NCBI GenBank assembly: GCA_002748155.1
Contig: PDRO01000009.1
Location: 20,380-84,379, forward strand
Origin: Actinomycetales bacterium
GTDB taxonomy: Bacteria; Actinomycetota; Actinomycetes; Actinomycetales; Dermatophilaceae
Direction: 5' to 3'
Length of the DNA: 64,000 bases
Shown: piece by piece, positions 44,758 to 54,500 of the stretch
Layout: each line of letters opens with the position of its first letter
Numbering within the stretch: the stretch's first letter is position 1
The notes under the pieces: model-generated
The model's database searches: none
Seen by the model: only the letters and a program-made list of their open reading frames with translations
Told to the model about the DNA's origin: nothing
Program-made: the position numbers and the translations under genes

Positions 44758-45528
44758 TTATCTATGGCGGGAGAACAGTAATTGGGTCTGGCCTGTCCGA
44801 GGGTTGACGACCTGGTCGACGTGGACGTTGAAGACTGCGGAGACGATGTCGTCCACGAGCACTTCGGCGGGTGGGCCGACGGTGACGACTGCGCCGGCCT
44901 GCAAGACGGCGATCCGGTCGCAGAACTGCATCGCGAGGTCGAGGTCGTGCATTGCGGTGACCGTGGTCACCTCGAGGTCCCGGACGATGTCGAGCAACTC
45001 GAACTGGTGTCGAATGTCGAGGTGATTGGTCGGTTCGTCGAGGATCAGGATCGAACCCTGTTGAGCGACGGCCCTGGCGAGCAAGGTGCTCTGACGTTCT
45101 CCGCCGGAGAGCTGGGTCCAGGGACGGTCAGCCAGATGGTCGACGCCGACTCGGACCATCGCGTCCCACACGATCGCGCGGTCGTCGTGGGTTTCCGCCT
45201 TCAAGGCACCCAGGTGCGGTATCCGCCCCAACGTGACCACTTCGGAAACCGACAGGTCGATGTCGAGGGGCACGTCCTGGGCTGCGACCGCCATATGCCT
45301 GGCGCGGAGCCGGGTGCTCATCCGGGTGACGTCCACAGCATCGAGATACACGCTCCCCGAGCTGTGCAGGTACCCGTAAACCGCCTTGAGCAGGGTCGAT
45401 TTGCCGCTGCCGTTGGGGCCTACCAGGGCCGTGATACTGCCGCTGGGCACCTGCAGGCACAGGGCCTCGATGATCTGCCGGGCGCCCCGGCGGACACTCA
45501 GGTCATCAACGGTGAGTGTGGTGGTCAT
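44758..45528 (-). CDS. cobalamin-type ABC transporter ATP-binding protein
   Basis: A 256-aa ATPase of the BtuD/FecE/FepC class. Motifs are Walker [12 protein letters not shown] (about residues 37-47), signature LSGGERQSTLLARA, Walker B ILILDEPTNHLD and the switch His in TAMHDLDLAMQF. It overlaps the permease gene by 4 bases and lies 21 bases upstream of the binding-protein gene. Substrate assignment rests on the riboswitch at the head of the operon. Confidence 0.93.
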   Translation of the reverse strand: MTTTLTVDDLSVRRGARQIIEALCLQVPSGSITALVGPNGSGKSTLLKAVYGYLHSSGSVYLDAVDVTRMSTRLRARHMAVAAQDVPLDIDLSVSEVVTLGRIPHLGALKAETHDDRAIVWDAMVRVGVDHLADRPWTQLSGGERQSTLLARAVAQQGSILILDEPTNHLDIRHQFELLDIVRDLEVTTVTAMHDLDLAMQFCDRIAVLQAGAVVTVGPPAEVLVDDIVSAVFNVHVDQVVNPRTGQTQLLFSRHR

Positions 45529-46658
45529 AGTTGGCTCCGTTGCTTCTGTTGCCGCCGCAGGAGCACGACGAACAGCGGCCCCCCAGCTAGCGAAGTGATG
45601 ATCCCTAGCGGGATCTCCTGGGGGGCTGCCAGATAGCGGGCGGCGAGGTCGACCAGCACCATGAACAGCGCGCCACCGAGGGCCGCGATCGGTAGCACCC
45701 GGCGGTGCGGCGACCCCACGATCATCCGTGTGAGGTGCGGGACCACGAGGCCGACGAACGCGACCGCCCCGCTGGCGGCCACCATCACGGCGGTCAGGGC
45801 CGTGGTCGCGAGGAAGAGCTCCAGCCGTAGCCGGCGAAGATTCACTCCCAGGGACGCCGCTGCCTCGTCGCCGCTGAGCAACGCGTCCAAGGGTCGTGCC
45901 CGGATCGCCAGGATGACGGCGGCGACAACCAGGGCAGCAAGCGGGATGAGGATGCCGCTCCAGCGAGCCCGCCCGAAGCTGCCCAGCAGCCAGAACAGCA
46001 CCTCCTGCGCGGCTCGGGGGTCGCCTTTGAACACCAGGAAAGACGTGAGCCCGGAGAACACGTAGCTCAGCACGACGCCAACCAGCACCAGGCGCAGGGG
46101 CTCGAGCACTCCCCGGTCCTGTGCGAGGAGGTAGACGATGAGCATCGCGATCAGACCGGAGATGAAAGCGCCTGCGGAGACCGCAGCGCTACCCAGGCCA
46201 CCGAGCCCACCGAAAAGCAACACGAAGGCAGCTCCGACGGAAGAACCCGAGGACACTCCCAGGACATACGGGTCGGCGATGGGGTTGCGTACCAAGCCCT
46301 GGATACCGACACCCGCCAGCGACAGTGCCGCCCCGACGATCGCAGCCAGGATGACCCTCGGGGCCCGCAGCTCCCAGACGATCTGCTGCAGGTGTCCGGG
46401 CAGCTCGATCTCTTCCTTGAGACCCGCCTTCAGTTGCACCACATCCCAGATCGCGTTCGGGCTGATGTCCACCGAGCCAAGCGTGATGGCAAGCGAGCCG
46501 GTCGCCAGGATCCCGGCGGCAAGCAGCAGTGCCAGCGGGCCGGTCAGGAGTGGGTGCAGTAACCCCGTGCCGCGTTGTCGTGGCGGCCGATCGGGCGTAT
46601 CCCGGGAGGGCGGGCGTGCGTCTTGCGGGATGGTCGCGTCTGTAGTCGGCGCGTTCAT
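45525..46658 (-). CDS. cobalamin-type ABC transporter permease (FecCD/BtuC family)
   Basis: A permease of about 377 aa with roughly ten transmembrane helices. Family blocks LRAPRVILAAIVGAALSLAG, GIQGLVRNPIADPYVLGVSS and FVGLVVPHLTRMIVGSPHRR are present; the last holds the cytoplasmic coupling helix region. It is the first gene of the operon. The ATG at 46658 has GAGAGG 5 bases upstream. An in-frame GTG at 46694 has AGGAGG 10 bases upstream, and that AGGAGG lies inside a riboswitch-region hairpin, so the true start may be 46694. Confidence 0.92.
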   Translation of the reverse strand: MNAPTTDATIPQDARPPSRDTPDRPPRQRGTGLLHPLLTGPLALLLAAGILATGSLAITLGSVDISPNAIWDVVQLKAGLKEEIELPGHLQQIVWELRAPRVILAAIVGAALSLAGVGIQGLVRNPIADPYVLGVSSGSSVGAAFVLLFGGLGGLGSAAVSAGAFISGLIAMLIVYLLAQDRGVLEPLRLVLVGVVLSYVFSGLTSFLVFKGDPRAAQEVLFWLLGSFGRARWSGILIPLAALVVAAVILAIRARPLDALLSGDEAAASLGVNLRRLRLELFLATTALTAVMVAASGAVAFVGLVVPHLTRMIVGSPHRRVLPIAALGGALFMVLVDLAARYLAAPQEIPLGIITSLAGGPLFVVLLRRQQKQRSQL

Positions 46659-46686
46659 AGGTTCCTCTCGTGGGGGCAGGAAAGAA

Positions 46687-46815
46687 CCACCCACGAGGGT
46701 GGAACCTCCTGACTCGCGCAGGCTTTGGTTCCTTAAGCAGCAGATCGACCGGACTGACCTCTCGGGGAGGATCACCGTTGCGCGGCAGCGTCGGATTCAC
46801 ACCGACTTCGTCATA
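46687..46815 (-). ncRNA. cobalamin riboswitch and expression platform
   Basis: On the minus strand the conserved core reads GAAGTCGGTGTGAATCCGAC then GCTGCCGCGCAACGGTGA (about 46809-46772), matching the cobalamin riboswitch consensus GGTGnnAATCC...GC(n)ACnGTnA. The 3' B12-box-like segment AGTCCGGTCGATCTGC follows after a short CCTC/GAGG stem, so the P4-P6 side is compact. Next, GGAACC (46732-46727) pairs with GGTTCC (46706-46701) and CCTG with CAGG, forming a hairpin that buries AGGAGG. A further CCACCC/GGGTGG hairpin (46702-46687) is followed by TTCTTT. Binding of B12 should therefore shut down translation or transcription of the uptake operon. Confidence 0.88.
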
Positions 46816-46980
46816 CAGCTCGTATTCTTCGATTCAGTTGTCGAGACGTAAGTATGCACCTCGGTGTCCTCGCCGTGTCGCCGGGGTCGGATGGCCACCC
46901 GCGCGTCGGCACGCCGCACCCTGCCACGTCGTCGCTAGGCCGCTGATGCCGTCTGTGGTGACGTGGGAGACAATGACAAC

Positions 46981-47013
46981 GATGCCGCCCGAGTGGCGAC
47001 CACCGACTAGCCT
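46981..47013 (+). repeat. diverged second copy of the mfd 3' end
   Basis: Matches 43366-43398 with three mismatches over 33 bases and would encode DAARVATTD and a stop in the same frame, preceded by DNDN where Mfd has DSVS. No mfd body lies upstream of it. It sits just beyond the start side of the cobalamin uptake operon and 62 bases before the SurA-like gene, i.e. where the original end of mfd would be if the operon had been inserted. Confidence 0.85.
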
Positions 47014-47074
47014 CCTGACCTACCGGGGCCGCCGTGACGGCTCGTCGGCACCTGCACTGAAAGGAACCACGTCT

Positions 47075-47671
47075 ATGACCGTGCGCCCCCGATCGCGCCG
47101 CACCACCGGCCTGCCCGGTGGCCCGGGCGCTGGCCGCCGCCCCCGCGCCTCGGGGATCGCCCTCGTGCTGTTCGGTGCCTTGCTGGCCGGGCTACTCGGC
47201 GCATGCAGCGGCTCCGGAGCGCCAAGCACTGCGGCCGTGGTCAACGGTGAGGTCATCACCGTCAGCGAGGTGCAGCAAGCCACCCAGCAGTTGCGGCGAG
47301 TGCAGGGCCCTCGAGGCACCCCGATCTTGAACACGGAAACCGAAACGTTGGGCATGCTCATCCTTGCCGCCGTGATCAACGAACCGATCGCCCGGGAGCG
47401 CCTGTGGGTGCCCGATGCCCGCTACAACTCGTTGATCGGGCAAGTGCCGGAGCCCACCGAAGCGACCCGTCAGGTGCTCCTGGCTGCCTCAGCCAAACTG
47501 ACCGATGCCTCCATAGCCCAGTTCAAGCAACAACTCGCCGCTGCGGACGTCGAGGTCAATCCCCGATTCGGCTCTTTTGACGGTACGGCGATTACCTTGG
47601 AACACGTGGTTCCCGACTGGATCCGGCCACAGGCCGAGACCGGCGAGGCACAGACGCCGAGCGCCACCTGA
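47075..47671 (+). CDS. SurA N-terminal-domain-like lipoprotein
   Basis: A 198-aa predicted lipoprotein. A twin-Arg-containing basic N-terminus (RRPRASG) precedes a hydrophobic stretch and lipobox LLGAC (Cys44). The mature part begins with AAVVNGEVITVSEVQQATQQ, the hallmark start of SurA/PrsA-type peptidyl-prolyl isomerase N-terminal domains, but no parvulin catalytic domain follows, so a chaperone rather than isomerase role is likely. AAGGA lies 9 bases before ATG 47075. Its place between mfd and mazG agrees with the actinobacterial gene order. Confidence 0.85.
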   Translation: MTVRPRSRRTTGLPGGPGAGRRPRASGIALVLFGALLAGLLGACSGSGAPSTAAVVNGEVITVSEVQQATQQLRRVQGPRGTPILNTETETLGMLILAAVINEPIARERLWVPDARYNSLIGQVPEPTEATRQVLLAASAKLTDASIAQFKQQLAAADVEVNPRFGSFDGTAITLEHVVPDWIRPQAETGEAQTPSAT

Positions 47672-47685
47672 ACGGGGGCGGATCG

Positions 47686-48483
47686 ATGACCGAGACGGAT
47701 CAGCCGGCATCCCCCAAGTTCGGCGACCCGGTATCGTCCGAGTCGAGTCGTCGGCCGGGCGACTCCCTGCTCGACCTGGTCGCCGTCATGGATCGGCTCC
47801 GCTCTCCTGGCGGCTGCCCTTGGGATGCCCGGCAGACCCACGCGAGCCTCGTCCCTTACCTCGTCGAGGAGACCTACGAGGCCGTCGACGCCGTCGATGA
47901 CCTGACGAGATGCGAGGCCGGTGATCCCGAGTCATCTGGGTATGCCGCGCGCCTCGCCGACGCTCGGAGACACGTGGCCGAGGAGCTCGGCGACGTGCTG
48001 CTGCAGGTGGTCTTCCATTCGCGGGTGGCCCAGGAGCATCCGAGTCACCCCTTCGACATCGACGACGTCGCGGCCGGGATCGCGGCCAAGCTGCGACGAC
48101 GCCACCCGCACGTCTTCGGCGATGCCCACGCCGACACGCCCGAACAGGTCGCGGCGAACTGGGCGGCGATCAAGGAGCAGGAACGGGCGGAACAGTCCCC
48201 GACCCGGCCTGCGGACGAGCCTCGGGGTCCGTTGGAGGGGATCCCACGGAGGATGCCGCCGCTGGCCCGGGCGACGCGGGCGATCGCGCGGGCCGACGCC
48301 ATCGGAGCCGCTGATCAGTTGACCGCCGCGCTGGAGCGGCAAGGCGACTCGGGCGGTGGTCGCCTGTTGCAGATCGTCGCCGAGCTGGTGCGGGCCGGGG
48401 CCGACCCGGACACCGAGTTGCGTCAAGCACTCGGGGTGGTGTTCACCGACCTGGGCAGGACCGGTCTCGGCTCGACCGACTAG
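47686..48483 (+). CDS. mazG: nucleoside triphosphate pyrophosphohydrolase MazG
   Basis: A 265-aa enzyme that hydrolyses (d)NTPs to monophosphate and pyrophosphate, limiting damaged nucleotides. The MazG core contains LRSPGGCPWDARQTHASL, the metal-binding EETYEAVDAVDD (ExxE) and EELGDVLLQVVFHSRVA (ExxD), followed by RRHPHVFGD. The C-terminal half is less conserved than in E. coli MazG, as usual in actinobacteria. It lies 14 bases after the lipoprotein gene. Confidence 0.95.
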   Translation: MTETDQPASPKFGDPVSSESSRRPGDSLLDLVAVMDRLRSPGGCPWDARQTHASLVPYLVEETYEAVDAVDDLTRCEAGDPESSGYAARLADARRHVAEELGDVLLQVVFHSRVAQEHPSHPFDIDDVAAGIAAKLRRRHPHVFGDAHADTPEQVAANWAAIKEQERAEQSPTRPADEPRGPLEGIPRRMPPLARATRAIARADAIGAADQLTAALERQGDSGGGRLLQIVAELVRAGADPDTELRQALGVVFTDLGRTGLGSTD

Positions 48484-48544
48484 GCTGACAACGGATCGGC
48501 AGGGCGTGCCCGGCGGGGTAGGTCAGCGCCGACGGTTCCGATGA

Positions 48545-49858
<1,314 letters not shown>

Positions 49859-49883
49859 GCCACTCACCCGGCACACTGAAGTC

Positions 49884-50585
49884 GTGGTGGACAAATCGTC
49901 ACGACGTCCTACTGGAGGGGCGGGCCCGGCCCGCCCCTCCGGTGTGCCGTCGACCCGGGGCCGTTCGCGTCCCGGACCGACGGCGGGCCGTGCATCCGCC
50001 GGACGCCCGGGTGGCACCGGCCGGGGACGCCCGTCAACGGGGCCAGGAGGCCTCAATGGACCTGGTGCCCATGGCAAACACGGCAACGACGGCAAGTACG
50101 GCAAACACGCTCCACGACCGGCTGCGCGTGGGCGAGCCACCACCGAGCCGTCCGCTGCTGATCCGTCCCCGGCTTCGCCCTGGCTGCGGTGGAGCGTCTT
50201 GGTGGCCATCCTCGTCGTATTGCTCGTCACCTTGGTGCCGACGGCACGGTCTCTCATCCGGCAACGCGACGAGATCGCGGGCCTGCAGGCTCGCGTGCAC
50301 GAGCAAGAGCGGATAGTGGCCGATCTACGATCCGAGCAGCAGCGCTGGAACGACCCGGTCTACGTCGAGCAACAAGCCCGGCAACGGCTGAAGTTCGTCA
50401 AAGTGGGTGACCGCTCGTATACGGTCATCGACCCGGCCGCATCGCCCCGGTCGACGGTGTCCGGAGTGCTCGTGGCCGCCCCCGCCGTGGAAGGCGAAGC
50501 GCCGTGGTACGGGCAGGTATGGCAGTCGATTACCCTGGCCGACCAGCCGACCGGGGGCTTGTCTCCGGCCTCGGACTCGGGCTAG
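49884..50585 (+). CDS. septum formation initiator (FtsB/DivIC-like)
   Basis: A 233-aa bitopic protein of the FtsB/DivIC family, which works with FtsL and FtsQ/DivIB in the divisome. A long, disordered, Gly/Pro/Arg-rich cytoplasmic tail (residues 1-95) precedes one transmembrane helix (about 100-120) and an extracytoplasmic coiled coil (about 125-155) containing RDEIAGLQARVHEQERIVAD, then the DPVYVEQQARQRLKFVKVGD motif typical of the family. Start is uncertain between GTG 49884 and 49887, as no strong ribosome binding site is visible. Position after eno matches other actinobacteria. Confidence 0.88.
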   Translation: MVDKSSRRPTGGAGPARPSGVPSTRGRSRPGPTAGRASAGRPGGTGRGRPSTGPGGLNGPGAHGKHGNDGKYGKHAPRPAARGRATTEPSAADPSPASPWLRWSVLVAILVVLLVTLVPTARSLIRQRDEIAGLQARVHEQERIVADLRSEQQRWNDPVYVEQQARQRLKFVKVGDRSYTVIDPAASPRSTVSGVLVAAPAVEGEAPWYGQVWQSITLADQPTGGLSPASDSG

Positions 50586-50655
50586 CCAGGGCATGTCGAG
50601 GTTCGGCCTGCGGCACGGATTACCGACACCCGCCCGGCCGAACTAGGCTCGCCAG

Positions 50656-51183
50656 GTGCCCGTCCCCTCCGCTCCGGTCGCTCAAGGCGACCTCGAGATG
50701 GTGGCCCGGCAACTGGGCCGCCGGCCGCGCGGCGTGGTCGCGATCGCGCACCGCTGCCCGTGTGGTGCCCCCGCCGTCGTCCGGACAGCGCCGCGGCTCC
50801 CGGACGGCACACCCTTCCCGACCACCTACTACGCCACCTGTCCACGGTTGACCGCAGCGATCAGCACCCTCGAATCCGAGGGACTGATGCGCCGGATGCA
50901 GGAGCGTCTCGGCTCCGACAGCGAGCTGGCGGCGGCATACCGGATCGCGCATGAGCGGTATCTCGCCGACCGGGCCGAGCTCGGGCACGTCCCGGAGATC
51001 GACGGCATCTCGGCCGGCGGCATGCCCGACCGGGTGAAGTGCCTGCACGTGCTCGTCGCACACGCACTCGCAGCAGGGCCCGGGGTGAACCCCCTCGGCG
51101 ACGAAACACTGGCCTTGCTGGAAGACCGGCTGGGAGACTGGTGGCACGGCCCGGGCTGCACGAGCAAGGAGCATGATGACTGA
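50656..51183 (+). CDS. DUF501 domain-containing protein
   Basis: A 175-aa protein of the DUF501 family, found almost only in actinobacteria and nearly always between the DivIC-like gene and ppx, as here. Conserved features are PRGVVAIAHRCPCGAPAVVRT with a Cys pair, PFPTTYYATCPRLTAAISTLE, and GISAGGMPDRVKCLHVLVAH. The Cys/His pattern suggests metal binding, but the function is unknown. GTG start; the 3' end overlaps the ppx gene by 8 bases. Confidence 0.93.
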   Translation: MPVPSAPVAQGDLEMVARQLGRRPRGVVAIAHRCPCGAPAVVRTAPRLPDGTPFPTTYYATCPRLTAAISTLESEGLMRRMQERLGSDSELAAAYRIAHERYLADRAELGHVPEIDGISAGGMPDRVKCLHVLVAHALAAGPGVNPLGDETLALLEDRLGDWWHGPGCTSKEHDD

Positions 51184-52159
51184 GACCACCCGGGTGGCAG
51201 CGATCGACTGCGGCACCAATTCGATCCGGCTGCTCGTGGCTGATCACGACCCGGTCACCGGCGCCCTCACCGATGTCGTGCGCCGGATGGAAATCGTCCG
51301 GCTCGGCCACGGCGTCGACAAGACCGGTGTGCTGGCCCCGGACGCGCTTGCCCGGACCTTGGCGATGACCCGCGAGTATGCCGGGCAATGCCACGATCTC
51401 GGGGTCGGCCGGTTGCGGTTCGTGGCCACCTCGGCGAGTCGGGATGCCCGCAACGCCGGCGATTTCGTCACCGGGGTCCGGGAGGCGTTCCGGGCCGAGC
51501 TGCCGGCTCTCGGCGACATCGAGCCCGAGGTGGTCAGCGGTGACGAGGAGGCCCGGCTGTCGTTCCGCGGTGCCACCGGCGACCTGGTTGCCCGCGGAAT
51601 CCCCGGTCCATATCTTGTCATCGACATCGGCGGCGGCTCCACCGAGGTGGTCCGTGGCACCGACACGGTCGAAGCAGCTCGCTCGGTCGACATCGGTTGC
51701 GTCCGGATGACCGAGCGTCACCTCACCGCGGACCCGCCGACCCAGGCACAGATCGCGGCAGCCAGCCGGGATATCGACACAGCGATCGCCACCGCCGCCG
51801 AGACGGTCGACCTGACCCTGGGCCGGACGCTTGTCGGGCTGGCCGGCAGCGTGACCACGGTCGCCGCCCACCTGCTGCACCTGCCCCGCTACGACGCCGA
51901 GGCCATCCACCTCTCGCAGGCCGGACCGGCCGCGATCCGCGACGCGTGTCTGGACCTGTTGACGATGAGCCGCGAGCGACGTGCGGCACTCGGTTTCATG
52001 CACCCGGGCCGGGTCGATGTCATCGGCGCTGGAGCGCTCGTCTGGTCCCGGGTCGTCGCCCGGGTCGCGGCCGACACGGGTCGGGGGGACGACCTAGCGG
52101 TCTATACGTCCGAGCACGACATCCTCGACGGCATCGCTCTTTCGGTGCTCGACGACTAG
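51176..52159 (+). CDS. ppx: Ppx/GppA family phosphatase (exopolyphosphatase)
   Basis: A 327-aa enzyme of the ASKHA fold that degrades polyphosphate or (p)ppGpp-related substrates. Visible motifs are [17 protein letters not shown] (phosphate 1), [28 protein letters not shown] (phosphate 2) and [12 protein letters not shown]. It lacks the C-terminal HD domain, so it is the short form, comparable to mycobacterial Ppx2. ATG 51176 has AAGGAG 4 bases upstream and is preferred to the ATG at 51173. Confidence 0.94.
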   Translation: MTETTRVAAIDCGTNSIRLLVADHDPVTGALTDVVRRMEIVRLGHGVDKTGVLAPDALARTLAMTREYAGQCHDLGVGRLRFVATSASRDARNAGDFVTGVREAFRAELPALGDIEPEVVSGDEEARLSFRGATGDLVARGIPGPYLVIDIGGGSTEVVRGTDTVEAARSVDIGCVRMTERHLTADPPTQAQIAAASRDIDTAIATAAETVDLTLGRTLVGLAGSVTTVAAHLLHLPRYDAEAIHLSQAGPAAIRDACLDLLTMSRERRAALGFMHPGRVDVIGAGALVWSRVVARVAADTGRGDDLAVYTSEHDILDGIALSVLDD

Positions 52160-52181
52160 GCCGGCCCAGGACGTCCCGATT

Positions 52182-53090
52182 ATGACGACCAGTCCGCCGC
52201 CGGCCCTCACACCGGGTCGGCGACACCCCACGGACCGGGGAGCACCGAAACCCGTTCTCGGGCAAGAGTTGGCGCATCCGGTCACGGGTCGGTTGTTCTC
52301 GTCGCCGGTGCCGGCCGGAACCGGTTGGCCCGAAGACCCAGGCACACGGCATACCCCGCGGGCCGGCGATGCCGAACAGGTAGCGCACCTTGCCTCGTGC
52401 AGTGACGACTTCGCCGAACTCGACGCCCGGATCTCGGTCTGCCGAGCCTGCGCCCGGCTGGTCGATTGGCGGGAGCAGGTGGCTCGCGAAAAGCGCGCCG
52501 CCTTTGCCCAACAGCCCTATTGGGGTCGGCCCGGGCCCGGCTTCGGTGAACCGGCGCCGAGGGTGCTCGTCGTCGGATTGGCCCCAGCCGCACACGGCGC
52601 CAACCGGACCGGGCGGATGTTCACCGGCGACCGCTCCGGTGACTGGTTGTATGCCGCGTTGCACCGGGCCGGCTACGCCAGCCAAGCGACCAGTGTGGCT
52701 GCCGGCGACGGGCTGTCGCTGGCCGGGATGCGGATCGTGGCGGCCGTGCGGTGTGCCCCACCGGCCAACAAACCGACCGGTCAGGAGCGAGCGGCTTGCG
52801 CGCCCTGGCTCGACCGCGACCTGCAGTTGGCGTTGCCGACACTACGATCGATCCTGGCGCTCGGAGGCTTGGCGTGGGACGCTGTGCTGACCGCCGCGCG
52901 GCGACTGGGCTGGGTTGTGCCGCAGCCGCGCCCGCGTTTCGGTCACGGTGTGGAAAGCGAACTGGGCGTGGTCACCGCCGACGGTCCAGACGTCGTGCGA
53001 CTGGTCGGCAGCTATCACGTCAGCCAGCAGAACACATTCACCGGCCGGCTCACCGCGCCGATGCTCGATGCCGTTATCGCCCGCCTTTGA
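52182..53090 (+). CDS. uracil-DNA glycosylase, family 5 (UdgB-type)
   Basis: Removes uracil and other deaminated bases from DNA. The 302-aa protein has the four-Cys iron-sulphur set ([13 protein letters not shown] and later [20 protein letters not shown]), motif 1 [20 protein letters not shown], and motif 2 [14 protein letters not shown]. Motif 1 has Ala where family 1-4 enzymes have a polar catalytic residue, as typical of family 5. The N-terminal 75 residues are Pro-rich and probably disordered. Encoded 22 bases after ppx. Confidence 0.9.
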   Translation: MTTSPPPALTPGRRHPTDRGAPKPVLGQELAHPVTGRLFSSPVPAGTGWPEDPGTRHTPRAGDAEQVAHLASCSDDFAELDARISVCRACARLVDWREQVAREKRAAFAQQPYWGRPGPGFGEPAPRVLVVGLAPAAHGANRTGRMFTGDRSGDWLYAALHRAGYASQATSVAAGDGLSLAGMRIVAAVRCAPPANKPTGQERAACAPWLDRDLQLALPTLRSILALGGLAWDAVLTAARRLGWVVPQPRPRFGHGVESELGVVTADGPDVVRLVGSYHVSQQNTFTGRLTAPMLDAVIARL

Positions 53091-53166
53091 TGGGGCTCTG
53101 GCGAACCATGGCGCGCTACGGATCGCGCGGGTACGCGGCACGGGCGAGAGGCTCTACGCTGGCTGG

Positions 53167-53703
53167 GTGAGTTCCGATAGACCTCTGCCCGTGCTGGCGG
53201 TCACCGTCATCGGCGACGACCGACCTGGGATCGTCGCCGATCTGACTTCGGCGTTAGCCGATCTCGGGGCGAATCTCGAGGATTCGACGATGACCCTGTT
53301 GCGGGGACACTTTGCCATGGTCGTGCTCGCGCGCTCGGGTGCCACCCTCGCCGAGGTCGAGGCGGCGCTAGCCCCTCTCGGTGCCTCGGGAGCGTTGTCC
53401 GTGGACGTACGGGCGCTGCCCGACCCCGGCCCGGTCGGTGCGCTGGGCCGCCCGTGGTCGCTCCAGGTGCACGGCGCCGACCGGCCCGGGATCGTCGCGG
53501 CGATCACCCGCGTGATCGCCGCGCACGGCGGCAACATCGTCAATCTCGGCACTCGGTTCGGCACCGACCTCTATGTGTTGTCGGCCGAGGTCGAGCTGCC
53601 GGCTACCGCGGACGTCACGGCTGTCGTCGACGATTTGTCCAGAACGGCCGCCTCGCTCGGTGTGAAGGTGTCTTTCGATCACCTGGACGACGACGTCCTG
53701 TGA
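53167..53703 (+). CDS. double ACT-domain protein (GcvR-like)
   Basis: A 178-aa protein with two ACT domains (about residues 10-80 and 97-170), each beginning with the DRPGIVA signature (GDDRPGIVADLTSALADLGA and GADRPGIVAAITRVIAAHGG). The family includes the GcvR regulator of glycine cleavage. The ligand is probably a small molecule such as an amino acid. The start at GTG 53167 is placed at the domain start; no strong ribosome binding site is visible. Overlaps the peptide deformylase gene by 4 bases. Confidence 0.85.
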   Translation: MSSDRPLPVLAVTVIGDDRPGIVADLTSALADLGANLEDSTMTLLRGHFAMVVLARSGATLAEVEAALAPLGASGALSVDVRALPDPGPVGALGRPWSLQVHGADRPGIVAAITRVIAAHGGNIVNLGTRFGTDLYVLSAEVELPATADVTAVVDDLSRTAASLGVKVSFDHLDDDVL

Positions 53704-54251
53704 CTGCGCTCGAGTTGCCCTCGTTGCCCGAGGGCCGGATCCTGCCGGTCGTCCGCGCTCCCGATCCGGTGCTCGCGACGCCTGGACCCGAGGTCGATCC
53801 CACCGATCCGGCCATCGTCCAGCTGGCCGCAGATCTGATCGCCACCCAACTCGTGTCACCGGGTTGTGTCGGGTTGGCGGCCCAGCAGGTCGGGGTGGTG
53901 GCCCGGGTCTTCTCCGTCGATGTCACCGGGCACCCGAAGACGCAGACCTGCCACGGCCGGTTCGTCTTGGTGAATGCGGTCATCGAGTCGGCCACCCGCA
54001 AACAGAAGGGGCGTGAGGGTTGCATGTCGGTGCCGGATTTCACCGGCGATGTCGCCCGGGCCCGCCGCCTCGTCGTGCGGGGGCAGTTGCCCGGGACGGG
54101 AGAGCCGGTCACGGTGCAGACCGATGCGTTCGAAGCTGTTGCGCTCCAGCACGAGATCGACCACACCGACGGCCTGGTCTTCCTCGACCGGGTCGCCGGT
54201 GCGCACGCGGTGCACCCGCGGCGTACCTATCTGCCGCCCCCGCCGTCCTGA
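53700..54251 (+). CDS. def: peptide deformylase
   Basis: Removes the formyl group from the N-terminal Met of new proteins. 183 aa with all three motifs: GCVGLAAQQVG (residues 56-66), EGCMS (metal ligand Cys108) and HEIDH (ligands His151 and His155, catalytic Glu152). Cys56 in place of Ile and Gln63 at the usual Pro/Asn position are within family variation, as is Met for Leu in the second motif. GTG start overlapping the ACT gene by 4 bases. An actinobacterial C-terminal extension ends in a Pro run. Confidence 0.95.
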   Translation: MTALELPSLPEGRILPVVRAPDPVLATPGPEVDPTDPAIVQLAADLIATQLVSPGCVGLAAQQVGVVARVFSVDVTGHPKTQTCHGRFVLVNAVIESATRKQKGREGCMSVPDFTGDVARARRLVVRGQLPGTGEPVTVQTDAFEAVALQHEIDHTDGLVFLDRVAGAHAVHPRRTYLPPPPS

Positions 54252-54304
54252 CGGACAGCTCTCAGATGACGGTGTTCCTGGCTGTCTGGGCGTAGATTGG
54301 GCGG

Positions 54305-54377
54305 GCCCCCGTAGCCCAATGGCAGAGGCAGGCGACTTAAAATCGCCCAAGTGCGGGTTCGAGTCCCGCCGGGGGCA
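54305..54377 (+). tRNA. tRNA with UAA anticodon (nominally tRNA-Leu), short variable loop
   Basis: A 73-base cloverleaf: acceptor GCCCCCG/CGGGGGC, short D-stem, anticodon stem GGCGA/TCGCC with loop CTTAAAA (anticodon TAA at 54338-54340), variable loop CAAGT of only 5 bases, T-stem GCGGG/CCCGC with TTCGAGT, and discriminator A. CCA is not encoded. The anticodon reads UUA leucine codons, but normal tRNA-Leu is class II with a long variable arm; here it is class I in shape. Confidence 0.85.
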
Positions 54378-54379
54378 CT

Positions 54380-54394
54380 CGCCGCTTCGCGGCG
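54380..54394 (+). terminator. possible hairpin terminator after the tRNA
   Basis: CGCCGC-TTC-GCGGCG directly follows the tRNA. The stem is strong, but no T-tract follows, so the terminator call is weak. Confidence 0.3.
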
Positions 54395-54500
54395 GCGCTG
54401 CTCGCCCGTCCACGAGCCAGGCACACCGGGAACAACACTCGACCGATAGACGCTGAATCGTCAAAGGACCCAACACGGGCCCGACCAACTGGAGGAACAC

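Noticed and set aside
43588..46658. Calling the operon next to mfd a siderophore importer.
   Set aside because: Family motifs allow it, but the leader carries a cobalamin riboswitch core, which makes a corrinoid the better substrate.
54305..54377. The tRNA as the attachment site of an integrated element.
   Set aside because: No integrase gene and no repeat of the tRNA 3' end were seen in the window.
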